Assembly: GCF_049537125.1 (NCBI RefSeq)
Contig: NZ_JBMVQY010000001.1
Coordinates: 372,001-436,000 of the forward strand
DNA: 64,000 nucleotides
From: Limisphaera sp026417315
GTDB taxonomy: Bacteria > Verrucomicrobiota > Verrucomicrobiia > Limisphaerales > Limisphaeraceae
Direction of reading: 5' to 3'
Every line of letters starts with the position of its first letter. Position 1 is the stretch's first letter. This document shows, piece by piece, positions 1 through 9,867 of the stretch. The notes below the pieces were generated by a model. The model worked only from the letters and a program-made list of their open reading frames with translations. It was not told the DNA's origin and ran no database searches. A program made the position numbers and the translations under genes.

Positions 1-1564
1 CGGGATTGCCGGCATAATACAAGTCTTCGCGGTCTCCCGCGTTCACGTTGCGATGGAGATCCCAGCGGTTGTCGGCCTGGATCAATGTTACCTCGAAATT
101 CTGATGGCGGGTGTTGGGATCGCGGCGCTGGTCGTCCCGGTTCCCCAGTTCGTCGATGTGCCAGATGGCCACCCCGGATGCCGGCAACCGGGCATCTCGA
201 TTCGTCTGGAACCGTGCTTCGATCAAAAAGTATTCCGTCGACGAACCCGGCTTGCGGTACCGGTAAAAGTGATTGAATCCCGGCCCGGGGGTGGCCGTCA
301 CCGTGGCCAACAGGGCCGAAGTCCGCGTCAAGTCGGTGACCGTGGCCCAACCCGCCGCACGCTTCAGATAGGCGCATACCTGAACGGGATTCGGCCCAAA
401 GGACCCGTAGCCCATCAAACAGAAAACTCCGGCGCCGCCTTTCGAGTCGTAGTCGTAGTCATAGAGATCCGGAAAACCGCACAGCAGGTGCCCGTTCTCA
501 TGGACAAACGTTCCCAACTCGAGCTGCTGACCGATGTTGCTGATCTGGTATCGCCAAATCTTTTTGCCGCCCGGCCAAAGTTCCTGGGCTCCCACCCTCA
601 CCAGCGTCCACGCATGGGGCCACAAGCCCATGGACCAAACCCCGCCGTTGTCGCCGGCATAAAACACGTTGCACGCCACCACCCGATTCTGATTGTCCAC
701 CGTCAAGCCCTGCAACATGGGCAGGACCTCCGTTTGAAAATTGGGAAGGCTCCTCAACGCCGCCACTGCGTCACGAATCAACTCGTTCGCCTGTTCGCCG
801 CTGTCCTTCGTGACGTCATTGTAATAACTCTTGGGCTGCGGCACCCGAACGTACACCGTCACCACGTTCGAATAAATGAGGAGACCGTTGGATACCTCCT
901 GGAAATATTTCTTGACCGAACCGTTGTTCCCGTAGCCGGAGTACTGGTCGGCATTGCAGAACGCCTCGATCTCGGAACGCGGCACGGTGGCGGGCTCGTC
1001 CGGAAAATCGATCAACAGGCAGAGACCCACTTTCACACCCAGCGTGGGCGCGGTGGGCGGCGCATCCTCGGGCCCGCCTGCCTCAGCTGCCCGTTGCAGG
1101 GCTTTGAGAGTTTCCCAGCGCACGTCGATCTCCATGGCTTCCTCCCAGCGCCGCCGCCGTTCCTGCGCTTCGGTACGAATGACGGCGGCGTCGGGCCGCA
1201 AGCCGGGTTCCAATCCCAATTCGGCGGGCCGCGCCAGGTGCACCGGAATTCCCGTGGACACCAGGCGGCCCTCGGGGGACACGCGGGCGTAACAGTAGGC
1301 CCGCAGGGCGGGATCGAAAGTCACGGTGTAGCCGTCCGGCGTCTCGAAGTGCGCATAAAACTCGTCGCCTTCCCCCCGCACGACAATGAGAGTGCCGTCC
1401 GGCTGCCGGAATTCAAAGGTGCCCTTGAACGGTGCAGCGCCCAAAGAACAGGCCAGCAGCAGACACCACGGCCACCGTCCCCCCTGGCCGAGCAACCACC
1501 TCCCTGGCAAAGGCAGGCCGGGAAACCACCGGCACCGAGTCTTGCGGCGTTCAACGCTGTGCAT
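1..1564 (-). CDS. M6 family (immune inhibitor A-like) secreted metalloprotease, 3' end outside window
   Basis: Reading the minus strand from an ATG at 1564 gives an uninterrupted frame that runs off the left edge, about 521 codons visible. The start is the first methionine after an in-frame stop. The N-terminus has a hydrophobic stretch ending near LLACSLGAA, which could be a signal peptide or a lipobox. The zinc motif HENGHLLCGFPDLYD at about residue 350 fits HExxH and the downstream Asp of M6 peptidases such as InhA. Near the visible end, a WHIDE motif also matches the family. It is probably an exported zinc protease. The C-terminal, usually carbohydrate- or surface-binding, modules lie outside the window. 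A long open frame on the + strand over the same bases is antisense to it. Confidence 0.85.
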   Translation of the reverse strand, partial: MHSVERRKTRCRWFPGLPLPGRWLLGQGGRWPWCLLLACSLGAAPFKGTFEFRQPDGTLIVVRGEGDEFYAHFETPDGYTVTFDPALRAYCYARVSPEGRLVSTGIPVHLARPAELGLEPGLRPDAAVIRTEAQERRRRWEEAMEIDVRWETLKALQRAAEAGGPEDAPPTAPTLGVKVGLCLLIDFPDEPATVPRSEIEAFCNADQYSGYGNNGSVKKYFQEVSNGLLIYSNVVTVYVRVPQPKSYYNDVTKDSGEQANELIRDAVAALRSLPNFQTEVLPMLQGLTVDNQNRVVACNVFYAGDNGGVWSMGLWPHAWTLVRVGAQELWPGGKKIWRYQISNIGQQLELGTFVHENGHLLCGFPDLYDYDYDSKGGAGVFCLMGYGSFGPNPVQVCAYLKRAAGWATVTDLTRTSALLATVTATPGPGFNHFYRYRKPGSSTEYFLIEARFQTNRDARLPASGVAIWHIDELGNRDDQRRDPNTRHQNFEVTLIQADNRWDLHRNVNAGDREDLYYAGNP

Positions 1565-2334
1565 GGAGCATCACGGTCAATTAATCCCGCCTTTCTGGCG
1601 GCATCAAGTCCTTTCCCAGCATCGCAAGCCGAGGGCCGCGCGTCCGGTTGTGAGCCCCGACTCCAGAAGTCCCAACGAAATGCCGCCCTGCCTCGGCTTA
1701 CCCATGCCGAAGACGCCCGAAGCACCACCGAGCCTCCGGCTGGTCCCAGACCTGTGAATGACCCGCGAGCCACTCGGGCGGATCCGGGCGCTTCGGTACG
1801 GCGCGCCTGCGCCGCGCCCGGCAATACCTTTTCAAAGCCGTGCCGCAATCGACACCGGTTCTCACCTCGACCGCGTCTGCGCAGCCTGTAACCGCGCACA
1901 CGATCCCGGGGCCGGTCCAATCGCAAGCGGCCGCGACCCGCTTTGGCTCCTCCATCTCCAGCTGACTGCGGAAATCCCGCGACGAGTCCAAGCTGAACTT
2001 TCCCCAAAGCGACCTGATGCACCCGGCACCATGGGCACCCCTCCCGGAAGGCGGCGGACATCCGCGGGAGCCGCGGATGACACTCCACCCCGACGAAGAA
2101 CCACCCGGTCGGCTCACCCGCAGGGCACCGCCGCACGCCTGCCGCCGACGATCAAGGCCTTTCTACCTCGAGGGTGATGGAAAAGGGCCCGGCTCCTGAC
2201 CCCGCCACGGCATGAACGGGGAGAGGCACTTTGCCAATGGGTTCGAACGACTCGCCGGGTCGCCGGGAGCCGGCGTGGCCGTGAGGCGACCGGGCCGAGT
2301 GGACGCAGGGGCGCGCCTGAGGCATGCTCGCGCC
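1565..2334. other. Gene-less region between the M6 protease and the DUF971 gene
   Basis: Open frames occur on both strands, but their translations are Arg/Pro/Ala-rich, lack motifs and look like chance GC-rich frames. The region must hold the divergent promoters of the protease (minus) and the DUF971 gene (plus). I see no tRNA, rRNA or convincing terminator. Confidence 0.5.
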
Positions 2335-2634
2335 ATGCATCCGGAAGACATCCAAGTGATTGGGACAGAACTCGCCATCCGCTGGTCAGATGGCACCGAG
2401 ACTTTCATTTCGTTGGAAAAACTGCGGAGGGCCTGTCCCTGTGCCGGCTGTCAGGGGGAACGCGATGTCCTGGGCCGGCTGCATCGCGCCCCGGCGGCCC
2501 CGCTGGGACCGGCCTCTTTTCAGCTCATTCGGATCCAACCCGTGGGCGCGTACGGACTCCAGCCCCTCTGGGCCGATGGCCATCATACGGGCATTTACAG
2601 CTTCGAATACCTGCGTCGGCTCGGCGACATATGA
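2335..2634 (+). CDS. DUF971 (gamma-butyrobetaine hydroxylase N-terminal-like) domain protein
   Basis: The product is 99 aa and consists of a single DUF971 domain. Visible family features are TELAIRWSDGTETFI near the start, the cysteine motif RRACPCAGCQGE at about residues 31-42, and the C-terminal GIYSFEYLRRL. The domain occurs alone, fused to Mrp/ApbC Fe-S carriers, or as the N-terminus of gamma-butyrobetaine hydroxylases. The stand-alone form is probably a metal- or Fe-S-associated adaptor, but its function is not established. The frame is open further upstream (from 2212), but only the part from the ATG at 2335 matches the family. It is flanked by minus-strand genes and is therefore monocistronic. 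Confidence 0.85.
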   Translation: MHPEDIQVIGTELAIRWSDGTETFISLEKLRRACPCAGCQGERDVLGRLHRAPAAPLGPASFQLIRIQPVGAYGLQPLWADGHHTGIYSFEYLRRLGDI

Positions 2635-2717
2635 GCCGGGGCCCCGGCAAAACGCGCCAGAGCACAATATGATCCCCCCTCGAACTGGGGCTCCATCCGA
2701 GCCTCACCCGTTCGGGT

Positions 2718-5700
2718 TCAGGGGTTGAAACGAACCCGATAGAACTTCCGGGGCCCCTCCTGCGCTGACGGTTGGTAACTCATCTTCCATCCTGTGGCCC
2801 GCTGCGTGAAAACGGGCGTCCACGGGCCCCCTAGATTCACGGCCTCCTCGAGGATGTATTCCAGTCCCGGGATGCTGGGCCAGAGTAGCAGCAGCGCATC
2901 GCCACGCCCTCGTGGGAGCACAGTCATTCGCGTATGACTTGTGGGATCTGTGGGATCCGTGCCGGTCTCATATTCTGACCGGTTGAGAACTCCGTCCCCG
3001 TCGGCATCGGCATCCGCAGCCCCCAGGATCCCCGCAATCGATCCAAAATACCGAAGACGCCACCAGTCAGGGATACCGTCTCCCCAAGACGAGCCGCTGC
3101 GATCTCGGAGAGCAACCACGCCGTTGCGCGCCCGGGTGGAGAATGGCGCCAACCCGTTGGGCGACCCCGAGCTGTGCAACATCTGGATGACATAAGCGGC
3201 GTTGCCACTGGCCGATGCCGGGATTCGCAAGCGCAACCAGCCCACGATCGCGTTCGTGCCCACGATTCCCGTCCCGTCGTTGCGCAACCACGCTGCAGCA
3301 TAGGTGTCCCCTCGAGAGGAATCCACCAAAGTCGGCGCTCCCAATAACACGGAAGGCTCGAACCGTACCGGTTCCTCCAGCCACGGAGAGCCATCCGCCG
3401 GCACGACGCGCAAGGTGATGGCCAGGACACGCAGCGGATGCGGCCCAAAAACACTGGCGACCACGGGGACCTCCACCAACGCTCCTGCCTGACCGATCAC
3501 TTCCCGACCTTCGATCACCACCGCCGGTGGCTCCCCGCTCAGGCTGCTGTCCTCGAGTCCCAAATCCCATGGGCCCAACCACGGGTCCAAGCGTCCCCGG
3601 AAGTTGTTTGTCGCCACGACCGCCACCTGCCCGTTCGTGGTCCAGAGTCGCTTGAACCACGCCAAGGACGGGTCCAGAGAGCGTCGGAACGTCACAAAGA
3701 GGTCACAGACGTCGAGCTGCCCGTCGCCAAAAGCGATCCGATTGATATCCGTATCGTTCCCGTCAAACAGCGATTCCCGCACGATGGGCTGCGATCCATC
3801 CCCCACCTTGACCAACAGATTCGTGTCCCATGACGCGTTGGTGAAAACTCCGCAACACGAATCCATCGCATCAAACAGATCACTCCCCGCGGGCGGTGCG
3901 TTGAATCCATAGGCAATCACCTGGAATACCTGCATGACATCAGCATTTGCCAACCATCCCTTGCCGAAGTCGCCCGCGTTGAACCACCGGAAAGGATACA
4001 CGTCACCCACGATGTAGCCCGGCTGACCCACGGTCAACACCTTGACCCCGTTCAACGGGCCCTTCCCCAAAACGCCGTAGGCGGGCGCTTCGATGTAAAC
4101 ATCAGACCCGGGCGCTCCAATACCGTCAGATGTTGCCGTGGGCCGATCCACCTGAATCACATAGGTCTGCCCTGGCTTTGCGTTGCTCGGAACCCGAATG
4201 CCGTAGGCACCGACCAGAACCCTTCCGTCCGACTTCACCAGCAGCGTATCATGCGCCATGGAATAGCTGATCAGATCCTGCGCGGTGGTATTGTACAGGT
4301 TCGTGCCGAATTGCCACCGCCTCTCGAGCCATCCAACGCCCAAAAGGTTCATCGCGGAGTTCGTAAACACAAGCTCCATGAACCAGCCGTTGTTATACGC
4401 GACGACGCGATTTGTGATCACGTCCGGCACTCCATTTGTATTCCTGGCCACGTACATGAGCGGCGGGATCCGCTCGAAGGCGCCCGCAACTCCCTCTCGC
4501 GGCTTCACCAAAAGGGATTCGAACGTAAAGCCGTTCCGCGGAATGGGCGGTCCGGGAAGTGGACCGGCATTGGTCGCCATCAGGGAAAACTGCAAACTAT
4601 AGATGCTCGTATCCGGCAACACGGTCATGGTCACTGGCGCATAGAACAGCTGCCCCGGAGCCGCAATAAACTCCGTGGCACCCACACCTCGCTCGAATCC
4701 AAAGCCAATTCGATTGACGACGAGATTCGTTGGGCTGAGAAGCTTGCTCACCACGGCGCTGGGCTGATAATTCGTTTTGTACGCCCGCAGCCTCAGCATC
4801 GTGTTGCTGCTGATGAACAGCCGCAGGGACCATCCCTCGCGAGGATCACCCACCAGCCCTGCATCCACGGCCCGCAGATTTTCTGGCCCGGGATCCGATC
4901 CGTCGAGCGTGTAGAACAATCTTGCCCACGCCGTTGCCACGCGTACCCGCAAATCCGCGGGATTGTCCCCCTCCACGACCGGGTTCGCAGTCACGAACTG
5001 CAGGACGGCGCCCACAATTTGACTGTCCGGACTTCCATCTGTTTTCTTGCTGACAGCTTTCACTGCAACGACCGGCTGCACCGGCACTACCGCGAATCGG
5101 GCCACATCGACCGGGTCCAAGCCATCTCGATATCCCGCGGGGGCTGTTGCGGATTCGTCGGTGGGGTTGGCCACCTGAGCCAGGTCCAACGTGTTTGAAT
5201 AGGTGTAGAACGTTTGCGCGCCGGCCTCGCCTACAATCACAATCGGCACGTCATTGTTGAAGACAAACGACTGGCCCGCGCGAAATACCGACGTGTATGG
5301 AGGGCTCGCCGTCGATGGAAATTCCACATAGCCGATACGAGGATCCTGTACCGGAGGTCTCGGTATGCTCACCCTCACCTCGGCCGATGGGAGACTTTCG
5401 CCTCCGTCGTTGAGGGCAGTGACGACGTAGTAATAGGTCGTGCCCGGCAGCACGCCAGCATCCCGGAATGGCGGCGACACAACTTCTGAAAGCACGCTGT
5501 AAGGGCCTCCCGCAGTAGTGGATCGCTTCACCCGATAGCGCACTGCGCCTCGTACGGGCCTCCAGTCGACCGTTACTCCGTCAACAGTGGCTTCTGCCAC
5601 AACCTCCTGCGGCGCGGCTGGCGGCCACGGGGGTGGAGGGGGTAGACCTGCACTGCTGACCTGCCGCAAAATATGATAATACGTTTCGGTTACAAACAGC

Positions 5701-6770
5701 GTTCCGTCACGCGCAAACGTAATCCCGTGGGGATCACGCGCCTCCGCATAATTGGCACACATGTCACAAGCATGGATCGTCACGCAGCCAACGCCATCAT
5801 ACCACCCTGGGAAGACGCCCGCCGTCGGATTATAAGGCCCCACCCAGAGATTCGAGCACACCCCGTACAGGTTGTACACCGCGCCAGCCGGATCTACGAC
5901 CTTCACCCGATGATTTCCACGGTCGGTAACCACCACGGCATTGTTCCCTGCTGCCACAATGCCCTCAGGGCACCGAAACTGGGCGTAAGCGGCCGCCCCG
6001 AAGCGATCGCCAGGGCCGTTGAAGCCGGTCAACGGCATCACACTGCCGTTCGTCGGATTGACCAGCCAGATGCCATGCAGACCCGCATCGCAAACCGCCA
6101 GCATCCCATCCGGTCGCATTGTCAAACCTCGAAGCTGGGCGCCCGGCGCGCTCACGGTTGCCACCAGCCTCGAACCTTCATTCCGCAGACCGATCCACAG
6201 GATTTGCCTGTCTCCGACCACAACGTAAGCTCCTCCCCTGCGATCCAATGCCAGACTTTGCGGATGCATCAGATTTGTGGCCACGATCCACGAAGCGCCG
6301 GCGGGGTGTCCGTGGGCGTCCACCCGCAGAAGCCAGCCCCTGCCCGACTCACCGCGATTCAGAACGTAAACGACGCCCTCCCCGTCAACCGCGACTCCAA
6401 TCGGGCCTCGAATCCATGTCGGTCCCACCACATCGTTCGGCAGGAAGGTGTAAACCCAGCCTTCCTCCAGCACCCGCACTGCATGGTTTCCTTCGTCCGC
6501 CACGTAAAGCCGACCCCCTGCCGCTCCACTTTCGGCCCAGGCCAGGGCCACCGGTCGATGGAACTGCGCGTCCGTGGTGGCGCGTCCGTCGGCATATCCA
6601 TGGGGTGTCCAGGTGCCCTGCTTTGGCCCGCCGCTTACGGTGTGCACTTCCGGCAAGGCCCATCCCCGCATACACATCGCCCCAAACAGCCCGCAAACGG
6701 TCATTGTAGCCCAGAACGAGCTCGCAGGCTGGGGACGCCTCTGCACAGTTCCGGATCGCATGCGCTTCAT
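2718..6770 (-). CDS. Large secreted multidomain protein: NHL beta-propeller, FN3, chitobiase-like, dockerin-like and cohesin-like modules
   Basis: The product is 1350 aa. The ATG at 6770 was chosen because AAGGA lies about 8 nt upstream and the earlier frame overlaps pilQ. A signal-like segment precedes WALPEV. Residues about 60-375 hold NHL-type repeats (LYVADEGNHAVRV, VVVTDRGNHRVKV). A fibronectin III domain follows at about 383-470 and a chitobiase-like FYTLDGSDP module at about 613-680. Dockerin-like segments lie near 918-950 (NADVMQVFQ) and 1012-1035 (GDGQLDVCDLF). A cohesin-like fold is likely at about 1083-1223. GDGIPDWW, a calcium-binding DADADGDG repeat and a terminal FYRVRF module complete it. 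It lies only 65 nt after pilQ, so it may be co-transcribed. Function is unknown; surface attachment or export through the secretin is inference. Confidence 0.8.
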   Translation of the reverse strand: MKRMRSGTVQRRPQPASSFWATMTVCGLFGAMCMRGWALPEVHTVSGGPKQGTWTPHGYADGRATTDAQFHRPVALAWAESGAAGGRLYVADEGNHAVRVLEEGWVYTFLPNDVVGPTWIRGPIGVAVDGEGVVYVLNRGESGRGWLLRVDAHGHPAGASWIVATNLMHPQSLALDRRGGAYVVVGDRQILWIGLRNEGSRLVATVSAPGAQLRGLTMRPDGMLAVCDAGLHGIWLVNPTNGSVMPLTGFNGPGDRFGAAAYAQFRCPEGIVAAGNNAVVVTDRGNHRVKVVDPAGAVYNLYGVCSNLWVGPYNPTAGVFPGWYDGVGCVTIHACDMCANYAEARDPHGITFARDGTLFVTETYYHILRQVSSAGLPPPPPWPPAAPQEVVAEATVDGVTVDWRPVRGAVRYRVKRSTTAGGPYSVLSEVVSPPFRDAGVLPGTTYYYVVTALNDGGESLPSAEVRVSIPRPPVQDPRIGYVEFPSTASPPYTSVFRAGQSFVFNNDVPIVIVGEAGAQTFYTYSNTLDLAQVANPTDESATAPAGYRDGLDPVDVARFAVVPVQPVVAVKAVSKKTDGSPDSQIVGAVLQFVTANPVVEGDNPADLRVRVATAWARLFYTLDGSDPGPENLRAVDAGLVGDPREGWSLRLFISSNTMLRLRAYKTNYQPSAVVSKLLSPTNLVVNRIGFGFERGVGATEFIAAPGQLFYAPVTMTVLPDTSIYSLQFSLMATNAGPLPGPPIPRNGFTFESLLVKPREGVAGAFERIPPLMYVARNTNGVPDVITNRVVAYNNGWFMELVFTNSAMNLLGVGWLERRWQFGTNLYNTTAQDLISYSMAHDTLLVKSDGRVLVGAYGIRVPSNAKPGQTYVIQVDRPTATSDGIGAPGSDVYIEAPAYGVLGKGPLNGVKVLTVGQPGYIVGDVYPFRWFNAGDFGKGWLANADVMQVFQVIAYGFNAPPAGSDLFDAMDSCCGVFTNASWDTNLLVKVGDGSQPIVRESLFDGNDTDINRIAFGDGQLDVCDLFVTFRRSLDPSLAWFKRLWTTNGQVAVVATNNFRGRLDPWLGPWDLGLEDSSLSGEPPAVVIEGREVIGQAGALVEVPVVASVFGPHPLRVLAITLRVVPADGSPWLEEPVRFEPSVLLGAPTLVDSSRGDTYAAAWLRNDGTGIVGTNAIVGWLRLRIPASASGNAAYVIQMLHSSGSPNGLAPFSTRARNGVVALRDRSGSSWGDGIPDWWRLRYFGSIAGILGAADADADGDGVLNRSEYETGTDPTDPTSHTRMTVLPRGRGDALLLLWPSIPGLEYILEEAVNLGGPWTPVFTQRATGWKMSYQPSAQEGPRKFYRVRFNP

Positions 6771-6834
6771 ACACGAAATCCTTTGGTCCTTCGTTGAGTG
6801 CTGCACAGCTGCGCCTTGTGTTGCGCAACCGGGC

Positions 6835-8511
6835 CTAGGGAGTAACCCTGCCTCCGCTTCGCTCCGGACGCTTGCTCCACCGCAGTGGCTCGCCGCTGTC
6901 CCAAGCCGACCAATCATCCTCCAGGGCCTCGCCCGCCGGTGGACGCGTCGACAGAAAATCTGTGGGCGTTTCCTGGTAATCCTTGTCCTCGACAATCGTA
7001 GGCGTGATGAAGATCAGGAGATTCATTTTGTCGCGATCCTTCGAGCGGCTGCGAAACGCCGCGCCCAACAGCGGCAGATCCCCCAGGACCGGCACCTTCG
7101 TGCTTCCAGAAGAGATCTGATCCTGCAGCAGCCCCCCCAGGACGAGAGTATGTCCGCTGGGAATCAGCACCCGCGTCTCCATTTCCCGCTTGAAGAACGA
7201 GTCCACCTCATTTTCCACCCCACCCACTTTTGTGGTGTACCTGGGGCCGAGTCGAAGAATGCTCGGCCGAACCTTGAGGTTGACGACGTTGTTGGCAGAA
7301 ATGCTCGGCGTGACTTCCAGGCGGAGGGTGAGGTTACTGTACGTCACCTGGGAGCCCCCGGCTGTCTGCACCGTCCCCGGAGTCACATTCACAATGGGAT
7401 ACATCTGACCGACTTCAATGAACGTCGGTTCGTTGTCCAGGGTGACCGTTCTGGGAGCCGAAAGCACCCGGGACTCTGCATGCGAGTTCAGAAAGGAAAG
7501 AACAGCGCTGACTCCGTCCGCGCTCAGAAAACCAATGTTGGGAGTCAGACCCCGGAAGGTGTTGAGCGACAGGCCGCCGCCTGCCAGGGGATCGAAAACG
7601 GTCTGCATTTCGGTTTGCTCACTGTAACGCGACTGGGAGGTGATCGTCCGTCCACCCGGCAGGGTCGTGGTGGTGGTTTGTCCAGGTATGGTTGTCGTGG
7701 ATCGTGCAATCGTGGTACCGTTCCCAAAAACAACCCGCTGGCCTCCCAAGGTGCCCGACCAGTCGATGCCCTTAATGGACTTCGGTGACACTGACACCTC
7801 CAGTAATCTCCCCTCAATCAGCACCTGCTTGCTCTGTGCATCGAGTCGGGCCACGATGTCTTCGATCGCACGGTGCTCCTGTTCCGTGGCTGCTACAATG
7901 AGTTGTCGCGTGCGAACGTCGGGGATCACCTTGCTGCGGCGATCCATAAGTACGCCCTGGATGGCAAGCGCCACGTTGGTGGGACTTGCATATTTCAGCT
8001 GGATGATCTGAGTCACCAACGGTTCAGGGGCCGAAGGATCTTTCACCGTAATGCGGCCAATCCCGGTCTTGGGATCCTGAACCAGTTGGAGGTCATAATT
8101 GTTCAACAATGCCTCGAGGGCCTGCTGGGCGGTGACGTTCTCCCACCGAATGGAAACCGTCGGCATGGGGACCACTTTGCCATCCGGGCCCGGCGCGCCA
8201 TAGGCCACTTTGGGGTCGATCAGGTAATTGATCCCCGCCTGACGTGCCAGGTTCCGAATCGCGTCGGTCAACGGGAGGTCGTCCATCACGATCAGTGGAA
8301 TGACTTCCGCCGCCCGGCCGGATTTGGTTGCGGACGCCGCCGCCGGCGTGGCCGTCTCCCCGGCCGGAGCGGCATTCGCTGAAGTCGTGGCCCCGGAGGC
8401 CGCTGTCTCGGCTTGTTCGTTGGTGTCTTGTGCACGGACAGAGGCGACGCCCAGGGTGAAGGCCAGCGCCAGCGCCCATGTCGTGCGGCGATTCCACGAT
8501 TTCGTTTTCAT
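6835..8511 (-). CDS. pilQ: Type IV pilus/type II secretion secretin (PilQ/GspD-like)
   Basis: The product is 558 aa. The start at 8511 gives a clean signal peptide (KTKSWNRRTTWALALAFTLG) cleaved after VRAQ. An Ala/Thr-rich linker follows, then an STN-type N0 domain (about 68-157), an N1 secretin_N domain (about 164-230) and the C-terminal secretin barrel (about 340-530). The barrel carries the signature VPVLGDLPLLGAAF and ends in NLLIFITPTIVED. It forms the outer-membrane channel for the pilus or secreted substrates. It is the distal gene of the pilM-N-O-P-Q order, which favours a pilus assignment over a GspD one. A 279-nt gap separates it from the PilP-like gene. Confidence 0.9.
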   Translation of the reverse strand: MKTKSWNRRTTWALALAFTLGVASVRAQDTNEQAETAASGATTSANAAPAGETATPAAASATKSGRAAEVIPLIVMDDLPLTDAIRNLARQAGINYLIDPKVAYGAPGPDGKVVPMPTVSIRWENVTAQQALEALLNNYDLQLVQDPKTGIGRITVKDPSAPEPLVTQIIQLKYASPTNVALAIQGVLMDRRSKVIPDVRTRQLIVAATEQEHRAIEDIVARLDAQSKQVLIEGRLLEVSVSPKSIKGIDWSGTLGGQRVVFGNGTTIARSTTTIPGQTTTTTLPGGRTITSQSRYSEQTEMQTVFDPLAGGGLSLNTFRGLTPNIGFLSADGVSAVLSFLNSHAESRVLSAPRTVTLDNEPTFIEVGQMYPIVNVTPGTVQTAGGSQVTYSNLTLRLEVTPSISANNVVNLKVRPSILRLGPRYTTKVGGVENEVDSFFKREMETRVLIPSGHTLVLGGLLQDQISSGSTKVPVLGDLPLLGAAFRSRSKDRDKMNLLIFITPTIVEDKDYQETPTDFLSTRPPAGEALEDDWSAWDSGEPLRWSKRPERSGGRVTP

Positions 8512-8790
8512 ACGTTGGCTTGCTCTGCGATCTCTCCCGCCCCCTTCCGGAGGCGCGGGCATCCTGTCAGGTCGATTGCAACTCCGTTCACTTGACTGCG
8601 TATGAAACCTGCCTCTTGCATCGGTTCTAAAGGCGTGTCCCATTCCATGGGATTCCTGTCTCACGCCTCCTGCGGCCGTTGGCAGCAATTTGCAGGCCAC
8701 ATGAAAGCGACACGGGCTTCCACCTTCCCCTTTGCCCCTTCCGTGAGGGTGCGAACAGCCGCCGACCGTCCTGCGGGAGCCTTTGCATCC

Positions 8791-9279
8791 TCAGAAACCC
8801 TCTCTGAGACGCAGTTCTTGTTGCACACCATTGACCTCGATGACGACCGTGTCGTCCCGAATTTGGACGCAACGGACGCGCACCTCCCCGCCGGCCGCAG
8901 GCAGACTGGTCTCCTCCCCTTCGGCCAGGATGAGGGTACGAGGGCGATCCCCGCTGGTACGGAGCGTGGCCAGGCGCTGCTGGGGCGTGCCGGCCAGGCC
9001 TCGCAGTGTCCACTGGATCCGGGCCACGGGAGTTACATTCGTGCTGCCGGTCCGACCGGCGAACAGCCGCTGGGACCGTGGAAAGAACGGGTCCCGGCCC
9101 TGGGACGGATCACCGGGAATCTCGAAGACAGACCTGGGAATGATCGGTGCCGGGACCGCCGGGGTGGGACTGCCACTCGAGGCTTCGGCCGCCCTTCCAG
9201 CCGCACCGCAGCTCAGCACCGCAAGGAGCATCACCAGTCCCTGCCAACGGCGTTGTTTCGACGCACGCACCATGGCCAT
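8791..9279 (-). CDS. PilP-like periplasmic pilus assembly protein
   Basis: The product is 162 aa with a hydrophobic N-terminal segment (LVMLLAVLSCGAAGRAAE), then a Pro/Ser-rich linker. A motif typical of pilus lipoproteins and GspC-like proteins follows (GRDPFFPRSQ) with a small beta domain (IQWTLRGLAG, VIEVNGVQQELRLREGF). The VLSC at the end of the hydrophobic stretch could be a lipobox, as in PilP. The call rests mostly on position between pilO and the secretin and on the RDPF motif, because sequence identity in this family is low. It starts 6 nt after the pilO stop. PilP-family proteins link the PilMNO inner-membrane complex to the secretin. Confidence 0.65.
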   Translation of the reverse strand: MAMVRASKQRRWQGLVMLLAVLSCGAAGRAAEASSGSPTPAVPAPIIPRSVFEIPGDPSQGRDPFFPRSQRLFAGRTGSTNVTPVARIQWTLRGLAGTPQQRLATLRTSGDRPRTLILAEGEETSLPAAGGEVRVRCVQIRDDTVVIEVNGVQQELRLREGF

Positions 9280-9285
9280 CCTCCA

Positions 9286-9867
9286 TCAAGATCCGGGTCG
9301 AACCAGGGTCACGAGGGTCATGCGAAACGAGAGCCGCTCTCCCGTCGGATCCGACGACCCCCCACCCGGCGTTTCCAACTCCACATTGCGAATCTGGCAG
9401 TAGGGAAACCGGTTCTCGAAATCCGCGATGAAACGGCCGATCTCATGGTAAAAACCACTCCCCGCAATGGTGAGACTCACCTGCTGATAGGGAAATCGCG
9501 GCAGTAAATCCACCGGGGCCGGGCCGATGATGGTGCCGAACTGCGGGATGTCCACATCGTAGTCGAGCCGAAACTGCCGGATGCGGTTGATGACGAAGGC
9601 ATAGTAATCGCCCGCGGCCATTTGCTCTTCTCGTTGCTCCAGCACTGTTGAGGCGCTGTCCAACTCCTCCAGGATTTGAGGCGCGCGCGCCAACAGTTTC
9701 CGTGCCTCGTCCAACTGACGCTGTGCCTGCAGAATCTCCCGGGCCACGCGCTCCAATCCGACGCGCTGGGGGCGCACGAGGCCAAACCAAACGCCGGTCA
9801 GTGCCGCCAGGGTGGCCAGCGCCACCAACAATAACTGCTGTTTTTTCTCACGCGTGAGACGTTTCAT
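9286..9867 (-). CDS. pilO: Type IV pilus inner-membrane assembly protein PilO
   Basis: The product is 193 aa. A basic start (KRLTREKKQ) precedes one transmembrane helix (LLLVALATLAALTGVWFGLV). A coiled-coil with heptad-like Arg/Glu/Leu content follows (about 35-80), then a ferredoxin-like periplasmic domain (SLTIAGSGFYHEIGRFIADFE). This layout is the PilO/GspM pattern. Its ATG overlaps the pilN stop by 4 nt (ATGA), implying translational coupling. PilO heterodimerises with PilN in the alignment subcomplex of the pilus machine. Confidence 0.85.
   Translation of the reverse strand: MKRLTREKKQQLLLVALATLAALTGVWFGLVRPQRVGLERVAREILQAQRQLDEARKLLARAPQILEELDSASTVLEQREEQMAAGDYYAFVINRIRQFRLDYDVDIPQFGTIIGPAPVDLLPRFPYQQVSLTIAGSGFYHEIGRFIADFENRFPYCQIRNVELETPGGGSSDPTGERLSFRMTLVTLVRPGS

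Noticed and set aside
53..1891. 612-codon open frame on the + strand
   Set aside because: It is antisense to the M6 protease, whose minus-strand frame has the HENGH zinc motif and a signal peptide. The + translation has no domain.
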